NCBI GenBank assembly: GCA_949538735.1
Contig: CATGLK010000015.1
Coordinates: forward strand, 1-39,306
Source: an uncultured Clostridia bacterium
GTDB taxonomy: Bacteria; Bacillota; Clostridia; TANB77; CAG-508
DNA length: 39,306 nucleotides
Direction of reading: 5' to 3'
Shown: one piece after another, positions 34,389 through 39,306 of the stretch
Position numbering within the stretch: position 1 is the stretch's first letter
Layout of the letters: each line of letters begins with the position of its first letter
Translations under genes and position numbers: made by a program
The notes under the pieces: generated by a model
What the model was told of the DNA's origin: nothing
Databases searched by the model: none
What the model saw: only the letters and a program-made list of their open reading frames with translations

Positions 34389-35720
34389 ATGGAAGAAGTA
34401 TTAGATAAAATGAGAGAACTTAAATTCAACAGAGAGAACGACTTTATAGAAAAAGGGCAAGATAATAAAAAGGTGGCAAACGTAAAATATCTTGGAGTTA
34501 TAGAATATAATGGAGAGCCAAAACAAATCTACTTGTTGCTTGAGCAGGAAGAAAAGGAAGATGGAACTACAATTGATATTGAGAGATATTACACAGAAGA
34601 CGGCGAATTTTTAGGTGGAAATAATAAGTCAGACCAATACGATTTTATAATTTTAGCAAAAGAGCATCAAGATGATGAAAAATTGTTAAAGAGTTTACAA
34701 GATTTAGATAAAGACGGAGAGATAGATTTAAATAAGTTGGAAGATGAAAGGCTAGAAGAGATTGCATTGGCATTAGGTATAAGTAAGGAAGAAATCAAAA
34801 GAATGTCTGAGATTGATGCTGATAAACAAATTGATGAAAAAGAAGATAGGAAAGAAGAAGCAGACGAGTCTATCAAGCAAGACGATGAAAAGGAAGTATT
34901 AACTAAAAAACAAATGGAAAAAGTTTCTGCTAAAACAGAAATAAACACAAATCAAAAAGTAACAGATTATGAAACAATGGCATCATTATTAAATGTGCAA
35001 GACAAGGGTTATAAGAAAATTGCGATTATAAACTCAGATAGCTTTAAAGATTCAGGAAACTCTACAAGATTTTCAATAGTTGGTGTAAAAGAGGACGGTA
35101 CTGCTGAAAGAATTGATACATTAGAACAAGGATATGGAGCGACACCTACAAAGTCAATTAATTCATTAAATAGAGATGGTACTGAAATAGAACAAGAGCA
35201 AGTAAATTCAATATTTAAAATAAAGGGCGAAAAAGAGAAACAAATAGCTGTAAAAATAGGTTCAATGGGAACAATAGAAACAAGTTTGGTGAGAACACCA
35301 GCTCAAGACAATCAAGAAGCAATAAGCATACCAATAGAGACATCTAACATAAGACATACAACAAGAGAGACAAGAGAACTTATGAATGAGAAAAGAAACC
35401 CAAGAGTAAAAGAAGAAATAGAAAGAATAAATGAACACGAAGAATTAGGCTGTAATCCTACAATTAGAGACATAGACGATAATGAATACAATGATACACA
35501 TACTCATATAGAAATAGATGAAGAATATTTGGATAAATGTGCTGACAAAATATTGGAGAATGATAATGTTGCAAATGTTTATAACAAAAATGATGTAATA
35601 AACAAATTGAAAGAAAATCTAGAGGCAAACAAAATGCCAGATACAGATGAATTGATAGAAAAAGTGGAAGACCAAATGGAACAAGATGCAGAAAATGAAC
35701 ATGAAATGCCACGGACATAA
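34389..35720 (+). CDS. Acidic soluble protein of unknown function
   Basis: Not recognised. 443 residues, no signal peptide or membrane helix, rich in Glu, Asp and Lys. The N-terminal 100 residues look folded (VKYLGVIEYNGEPKQIYLLL, DIERYYTEDGEFLGG). A coiled, charged stretch follows (about 125-185), then a middle domain (TDYETMASLLNVQDKGYKKIAII; about 195-310), and a charged C-terminal region with THTHIEIDEEYLDKCADKIL. The penultimate codons are CCA CGG ACA TAA. If CGGA is read as one step here too, the end becomes P-G-H-N-R and the stop moves to 35725-35727. The start has AAGGAG about 12 nt upstream. It may belong to a clostridial accessory-element family, but I cannot name one. Confidence 0.7.
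   Translation: MEEVLDKMRELKFNRENDFIEKGQDNKKVANVKYLGVIEYNGEPKQIYLLLEQEEKEDGTTIDIERYYTEDGEFLGGNNKSDQYDFIILAKEHQDDEKLLKSLQDLDKDGEIDLNKLEDERLEEIALALGISKEEIKRMSEIDADKQIDEKEDRKEEADESIKQDDEKEVLTKKQMEKVSAKTEINTNQKVTDYETMASLLNVQDKGYKKIAIINSDSFKDSGNSTRFSIVGVKEDGTAERIDTLEQGYGATPTKSINSLNRDGTEIEQEQVNSIFKIKGEKEKQIAVKIGSMGTIETSLVRTPAQDNQEAISIPIETSNIRHTTRETRELMNEKRNPRVKEEIERINEHEELGCNPTIRDIDDNEYNDTHTHIEIDEEYLDKCADKILENDNVANVYNKNDVINKLKENLEANKMPDTDELIEKVEDQMEQDAENEHEMPRT
35712..35715 (+). other. Fifth in-frame CGGA, near a stop codon
   Basis: This is the only other in-frame CGG of the window, two codons before the annotated stop. A +1 reading would replace R-T by G-H-N-R. No paralogue in the window shows which is right. 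Confidence 0.5.
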
Positions 35721-35736
35721 TAGATAAAAATAAGGA

Positions 35737-35770
35737 AGGACTTGATTATTTAAAATCAAGTCCTCTTTTA
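35737..35770 (+). terminator. Terminator after the acidic protein gene
   Basis: AGGACTTGATT (35737-35747) pairs perfectly with AATCAAGTCCT (35754-35764) around a 6-nt loop, then CTTTTA. Confidence 0.9.
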
Positions 35771-35781
35771 AAACTTTGGAT

Positions 35782-35837
35782 TTTTTGGGACTGTCCCAAA
35801 ATGTCTGTGAGCGAAACTTTTTTGGCCTGTCCCAAAA
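35782..35837. repeat. REP-like palindrome (GGGACAGG family)
   Basis: TTTTTGGGAC-type left arm and GCCTGTCCCAAAAA right arm, with an extra GGGACTGTCCC palindrome on the left. It almost touches the CDF gene stop and matches the element at 1831 closely, including the loop-side GGCCTGTCCCAAAAAGTTT. Confidence 0.85.
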
Positions 35838-35840
35838 AGT

Positions 35841-36704
35841 TTAGAATTTTGGTTCAACGTGTACAACAGTTTTGTAAACTTTATCTAAGCCAGATACAGA
35901 AGTTTCTAAATTGTCTGCAAGTGTATGGCTATCAAAAGTAGACATATTTCCGTCAACGCAAATAGTTATAAAAACTAAAAATTTATCACCAACAGGTGTA
36001 GAGACAATATCTTTTATTTCTTGTATTTCATTAAATCCATTTGCAATATCTAAAATTAATTCTTTTGTTTTATCATCAACACTAATATCCATTAAAACAT
36101 TATAACTTTCAATGAAAATAGCAACACCAGTGTAACAAATCCAAATTGAAATTCCAATACCAACAATACTATCAAACCAATAAATATTAGCTAAAGTAAG
36201 CAAAACAGAAATTAATGTAAAAGTAGTTACAATGCAGTCGTTTTTATGGTCTTTCATATTAGCTTCAAGTAAAATGCTATTGTGTTTTTTATAAGCATAT
36301 TTAGTGTAGGCAAAAAGGCAAAGTTTAGTAACAATTGTTACAATACAAACACCAACTAAAAACCAAGAGAATTGAAGTTTACTTCCATATATTAATGTTA
36401 TTACAGAATCATATAATAGTTTAGCAGATACCAAAATCATTGATATGCTAATAAACATCGAGAAGATGTATTCTGCTTTTCCGTGACCAAAGTTGTGGTC
36501 TTCATCATTCGGAGCGCTTGCAATCTTATTCCCTATGAATGTCATAAGTGAGGCGAAGATGTCTCCTGCACTGTTGACACTGTCTGCTATCATTGCTTGA
36601 CTATTGCTTAAAAATCCAACAGTTGCTTTTATTATTAATAAAAATATATTTCCGATAATGCCAAAAAATCCGGCTTTTTTAGTTATTTTAAATTTTTCTT
36701 CCAT
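35841..36704 (-). CDS. Cation diffusion facilitator transporter
   Basis: CDF proteins export divalent cations such as Zn, Mn, Fe or Cd in exchange for protons. The 287-residue protein has about six membrane helices, beginning AGFFGIIGNIFLLIIKATVG. The metal-site motif in helix 2 is IADSVNSAGDIFAS, followed by DEDHNFGHGKAEYI, and the helix-5 site is WFDSIVGIGISIW. The cytoplasmic C-domain runs from about 210 to the end (VSTPVGDKFLVFITICVDG). Metal specificity cannot be read from these motifs. It is divergent from the small membrane-protein gene at 36836. Confidence 0.92.
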   Translation of the reverse strand: MEEKFKITKKAGFFGIIGNIFLLIIKATVGFLSNSQAMIADSVNSAGDIFASLMTFIGNKIASAPNDEDHNFGHGKAEYIFSMFISISMILVSAKLLYDSVITLIYGSKLQFSWFLVGVCIVTIVTKLCLFAYTKYAYKKHNSILLEANMKDHKNDCIVTTFTLISVLLTLANIYWFDSIVGIGISIWICYTGVAIFIESYNVLMDISVDDKTKELILDIANGFNEIQEIKDIVSTPVGDKFLVFITICVDGNMSTFDSHTLADNLETSVSGLDKVYKTVVHVEPKF

Positions 36705-36748
36705 TTAAAGTTCAATCCTTTCAACCAATAATTATAAGTTTTAAAAAT

Positions 36749-36778
36749 ATTATAACATAATTCTAGAAAAATTTGCAA
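36749..36778 (-). promoter_or_regulatory. SigA-type promoter of the CDF gene, sharing its -35 box
   Basis: On the minus strand TTGCAA (36778-36773) and TATAAT (36754-36749) are 18 bp apart. TTGCAA is self-complementary and is also the -35 box of the divergent promoter. Confidence 0.65.
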
Positions 36779-36801
36779 AAAAAAACAAAAAGTGCTATAA
36801 T
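36773..36801 (+). promoter_or_regulatory. SigA-type promoter of the small membrane-protein gene
   Basis: TTGCAA (36773-36778) and TATAAT (36796-36801) with 17-bp spacing, 35 bp before the ATG. It shares its -35 box with the CDF promoter. Confidence 0.75.
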
Positions 36802-36835
36802 TTAATAGTACGAAAGTAAAATCGGGAGGAAAACA

Positions 36836-37183
36836 ATGGGAATACTTATGTTAGTATATATATTAATATTTATAATTTTTGCATTAGTAGCATATGCAGT
36901 ACTACAAATAAAACTATTTGGAATGAAAGTAAAAGATTTTTGGAGCTTTATAGAAGCAAACCAAATGTTAGATAAATTATATAGATTTGCAAGACAATAC
37001 GAAAGAATGTCGCCACAAGAACAAATAATATATCTATCAGAAGCGGAAAAAATATTTAAAGCATTTGATAGTGTACCAAATGAATTGTGGGAAGAAGAAT
37101 ATGACAAATATAGAGAAGTACTAAGTAAATACAAAGATATAAAAATGTTAAGATGGGCATCAACATCAAATAAAAGTGGATAG
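36836..37183 (+). CDS. Small single-helix membrane protein of unknown function
   Basis: 115 residues: N-terminal helix (about 4-26, GILMLVYILIFIIFALVAYA), then a soluble helical domain with KVKDFWSFIEANQMLDKLYR and the segment MSPQEQIIYLSEAEKIFKAF, ending basic. It resembles no family I can name. A solid promoter and GGGAGG 8 nt upstream show it is a real gene. The terminator stem overlaps its stop codon. Confidence 0.65.
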   Translation: MGILMLVYILIFIIFALVAYAVLQIKLFGMKVKDFWSFIEANQMLDKLYRFARQYERMSPQEQIIYLSEAEKIFKAFDSVPNELWEEEYDKYREVLSKYKDIKMLRWASTSNKSG

Positions 37184-37202
37184 TTTTATTATCCACTTTT
37201 TA
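37172..37202. terminator. Bidirectional terminator between convergent genes
   Basis: AAAAGTGGATA (37172-37182) pairs with TATCCACTTTT (37190-37200). T runs follow on both strands. It includes the stop codon of the plus-strand gene and lies 12 bp beyond the HD gene stop. Confidence 0.88.
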
Positions 37203-37213
37203 TATATTCAAAA

Positions 37214-37750
37214 TTATATCTTTGAAAACATAACACATAAAGACATATAAGCACATCTGAAAGCCTTTTTTGAAAACAATCTAGTTTTCAAAACTTCTGC
37301 TGTCTCTGACATTGCACAATATTTATCAACAAAAGTCAATATAAAACCTTCAAAAGATTTTGGAAATGCAATTGTTACAGGCCACATATGTTTTAAAATG
37401 ATATCTTTTTCTTTTTCATTTAAATCAAATAATTTGCAAGCATTAGCACAAGCAGTTTTTCCATGGGTAAAGGCATGCAGACCTTTTCTATCAGGTTGCC
37501 TTACTCGCCAGTCGTACAAAAATAAGTCGTGTAACATGGCTGCTCTTGTTGCTGATTTGTAGTCTAAATTGTATTTTTTGCATATTAAATAACAGTAATA
37601 TGATGCTTGTAGACAGTGGTCATAACAGCTGGTTTCATAGTGCTGTCTGTAGTTTTTCATCTCTTGTACGGTTTCGTTATTTATTATTGGAGTTAGAATG
37701 CTTTTGAATTCTTCGTCCTGTTCAATTAATTCTTTTATATATTGCTTCAT
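37214..37750 (-). CDS. HD-domain hydrolase
   Basis: A 178-residue protein of the HD metal-dependent phosphohydrolase superfamily. The first metal histidine is in YDHCLQASYYCYLI. The HD pair is in AAMLHDLFLYDW (about 91-102), with AFTHGKTACANACK next, and a conserved D in FVDKYCAMSE. These features suggest a phosphatase or nucleotidase. The substrate is unknown. It has its own TTGCAA/TATAAT promoter and a GAGG site about 8 nt before the ATG. Confidence 0.85.
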   Translation of the reverse strand: MKQYIKELIEQDEEFKSILTPIINNETVQEMKNYRQHYETSCYDHCLQASYYCYLICKKYNLDYKSATRAAMLHDLFLYDWRVRQPDRKGLHAFTHGKTACANACKLFDLNEKEKDIILKHMWPVTIAFPKSFEGFILTFVDKYCAMSETAEVLKTRLFSKKAFRCAYMSLCVMFSKI

Positions 37751-37787
37751 GTATATAACCTCTTTTAATTTTATATCCTACTCTTTT

Positions 37788-37816
37788 ATTATATCACTAT
37801 TAAATTTATATTGCAA
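37788..37816 (-). promoter_or_regulatory. SigA-type promoter of the HD gene
   Basis: On the minus strand TTGCAA (37816-37811) and TATAAT (37793-37788) with 17-bp spacing. Confidence 0.7.
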
Positions 37817-37834
37817 ATAGCTTCTTTTTTATTG

Positions 37835-37853
37835 TTGTAACATAATTGTAACA
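37835..37853. repeat. Two TTGTAACA boxes 11 bp apart
   Basis: TTGTAACA occurs at 37835-37842 and 37846-37853, one helical turn apart, 20 bp upstream of the -35 box of the large prepilin-like gene. This is a possible activator site. Confidence 0.35.
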
Positions 37854-37873
37854 ATAAAAACAAACCATAAATG

Positions 37874-37902
37874 TTGAACTACAATTAAAACTGTGATATT
37901 AT
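37874..37902 (+). promoter_or_regulatory. SigA-type promoter of the prepilin-like gene
   Basis: TTGAAC (37874-37879) and TATTAT (37897-37902) with 17-bp spacing. The leader to the ATG is about 50 nt. Confidence 0.6.
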
Positions 37903-37958
37903 TTTCGTATATTATAGTATAAAAATACACAAAATAAGCAAAAGAGAAGGGGAGAAAA

Positions 37959-39248
37959 ATGTTTAAAAAGAAAACAAACAAAGGTATAACATTAATAGCG
38001 CTAGTAATAACAATAATTGTACTCCTAATACTTGCAGGAGTGGCAATTGCAACATTGACAGGAGACAATGGAATACTAACAAAAGCAGCACAAGCAAAAA
38101 ATGCTACAGAAAAAGCAAATGCAAAAGAGAGAATACAAATAGAAGTAATGGGAAGTTATGACCAAAGTGGGAAATTAGACGCAAACACACTAATTAGTAA
38201 TCTTAATAAAAATATTCCAGAAGCGACAATAACAGGAGAGGATTTTCCAATAACAGTAACATTAGACGGAAGTGTTTATAAAGTTGACAGTGAAGGAATT
38301 GTGAAAGAAACAATAATCGCAGACAGAACAGGAATAAAAGTAGGGGACTATATCAATTATGAACCGGATTCTACGTCACAAACAACATATTCAAAAGATA
38401 ATTTAGTAGAAGATATAACAGGTTCAACAAGTAATACAGAGGATATTACTAGAGATAGTTTAAAATGGCAAGTATCAAGAATATATGCTGACGGAAGTAT
38501 GGATTTAATAGGAAGTCCAAGCCAAATAATATATTTTAGAGATGCAACAGGATATAATAATGGAGTATATGTAATGCATGATATATGCGAAAAATTGTAT
38601 AGTAGAAACGGAATAAAAGCAAGAAGTGTAACATTAGATGACATGGAGAGTTGGTTAACAGATGCAGGAAAAGCAGCAAAGAATAAGTATATAAGTGACC
38701 AAGTTTCAGGATTATCGGCAAATGACTATATAGAAAAAGTAAATGCAGATAATAATACAGTAACATATAAAAAAGATAGGTCATATTATCCAAATTTATA
38801 TGCAAAAGAGAATGGCTCTGGAATAAATACTGAGGAAGTAAAGAAAGATGGAATAAAAGATACAAATAAAGCAGAATTAGATAGAACAACAGGAACAACA
38901 GCGGAAAAGTCATATAAACAAGCAGATAATTTAACAACAACACAAACATATTATTATATACCAATAAATAGTACAAATTATGGAGACGGATCAAAAGCAT
39001 TAAGCAAAGGTACTTATTATTGGGTGGCTTCGCGCTATGTTAGCTGTAATTCGAACTATGCAGGCTTTGGGTTGCGCCTTGCTCACACGTATATGAGCGG
39101 TTATGATATGTTCCACTCAGACAGCGATGGTGATGGGAGCAACTATCGTTTGCGCCCTATAGTTTCGCTAGGATCTGAGGTTCAAGTAACAGCAAGTTCA
39201 ACAGCTGCAGAAGAAACAGGAACTCCACACACAATAACTAAATATTAA
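37959..39248 (+). CDS. Type IV prepilin-like surface protein with a variable-type C-terminal domain
   Basis: 429 residues. The N-terminus MFKKKTNKGITLIALVITII is a type IV prepilin signal: a basic leader, glycine before the hydrophobic helix, and TLIALV replacing the usual FTLIE. The helix runs to about 34, then TGDNGILTKAAQAKNATEKA, a common pseudopilin continuation. The middle (about 60-330) is a beta-rich extracellular region. The C-terminal segment (YYWVASRYV, then GLRLAH, then YRLRPIVSLGSEV; about 350-410) recalls the C-terminal domain found at the end of many clostridial surface proteins and has a distinctive base composition. GAAGGGGAG precedes the ATG. It is probably exported and surface exposed; its ligand is unknown. 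Confidence 0.75.
   Translation: MFKKKTNKGITLIALVITIIVLLILAGVAIATLTGDNGILTKAAQAKNATEKANAKERIQIEVMGSYDQSGKLDANTLISNLNKNIPEATITGEDFPITVTLDGSVYKVDSEGIVKETIIADRTGIKVGDYINYEPDSTSQTTYSKDNLVEDITGSTSNTEDITRDSLKWQVSRIYADGSMDLIGSPSQIIYFRDATGYNNGVYVMHDICEKLYSRNGIKARSVTLDDMESWLTDAGKAAKNKYISDQVSGLSANDYIEKVNADNNTVTYKKDRSYYPNLYAKENGSGINTEEVKKDGIKDTNKAELDRTTGTTAEKSYKQADNLTTTQTYYYIPINSTNYGDGSKALSKGTYYWVASRYVSCNSNYAGFGLRLAHTYMSGYDMFHSDSDGDGSNYRLRPIVSLGSEVQVTASSTAAEETGTPHTITKY
39010..39180 (+). other. Compositionally distinct C-terminal cassette
   Basis: From 39061 to 39180, 61 of 120 bases are G or C, against 19 of 60 in 38881-38940. Codons also change: TCG, CGC, GGG, TTG, AGC and CAC appear instead of AGA, GGA, TTA and AAT. 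The encoded stretch is rich in Ser, Asp, Tyr, Asn and Gly. Normal A-rich sequence resumes by 39185. Lateral origin, gene conversion or a mutagenic variable region are possible. Confidence 0.6.
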
Positions 39249-39306
39249 AATCCTGATAACCGGACGAAATTAGTGAAAGTCAGCAGGGAGTAGAGAAACA
39301 CAATAA
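39249..39306. other. Window end after the prepilin-like gene
   Basis: 58 bp with no gene or terminator that I can see. The G+C is above the local average and a CCGGA is present outside any frame. Confidence 0.5.

Noticed and set aside
38355..38370. Further CGGA sites, such as CCGGA in the prepilin-like gene, recO and rimO
   Set aside because: There the CGG spans two codons (CCG GAT, GCC GGA), so the zero frame never presents CGG and the frame is continuous.
39255..39270. CCGGA after the last gene as a frame-break site
   Set aside because: It lies beyond the stop codon and in no supported reading frame.

Overview
The window looks like chromosomal DNA of a spore-forming, very A+T-rich member of the Clostridia, probably an uncultured gut lineage. 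This rests on the A-rich sense strand, AGA as the main arginine codon, an alpha/beta-type SASP, SpoIVB, SpoVG behind a SigH-like promoter, and a Gram-positive Tad pilus locus. The lineage is inference. I saw no rRNA, tRNA, CRISPR array or complete transposon.

Layout: (1) 1-12.1 kb is housekeeping: a nuclease-family remnant, thyA-folA, rpsO, pnp, queA-tgt, a WG-repeat membrane protein, a GT4 glycosyltransferase, era, a YqzL-like gene and recO. (2) 12.2-14.2 kb holds long-form hpf, a convergent SASP gene and a Cof-type HAD phosphatase. (3) 14.3-26.65 kb is a Tad/Flp-type pilus locus: CpaB-like, two TadZ-like ATPases, TadA, a TadB-TadC fusion, five to six small pilin-like proteins and two larger accessory proteins. 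(4) 26.7-35.8 kb holds spoIVB, a heptad-repeat coiled-coil protein, murC (minus), spoVG, pth, an RNase E/G, rimO and an acidic protein of unknown function. (5) 35.8-39.3 kb holds a CDF transporter and an HD-domain protein (both minus), a small membrane protein, and a large prepilin-like protein whose C-terminal segment has unusual base composition.

Main discovery: four genes (queA, tadA, a pilin and a Tad accessory gene) are split by a +1 frame break, and at each break the zero-frame codon is CGG followed by A. Skipping one base there, so that CGGA is decoded as one glycine, restores QueA's VGTT motif, TadA's Walker B GE motif and the DN-GRI motif shared by the neighbouring pilins. I read every CGG on the coding strand of every annotated gene. 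About 80 fall out of frame. Only five are in frame: these four, and one at residue 442 of the 34.4-kb gene where a shift would change only the last residues. CGG therefore never acts as an ordinary internal arginine codon here, although CGA, CGT and CGC do. The simplest reading is that CGG lost its arginine tRNA and CGGA is decoded as a four-base glycine codon, or triggers an efficient +1 shift onto GGA. Artefact must be excluded, but none of the sites is a homopolymer.

Other structure: a family of dispersed palindromes with a GGGGACRGACC-like core sits between many genes and has been captured at the end of rimO. Well-formed SigA promoters occur throughout, including a divergent pair sharing one self-complementary TTGCAA -35 box. 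There is also an extended hairpin in the pnp leader.
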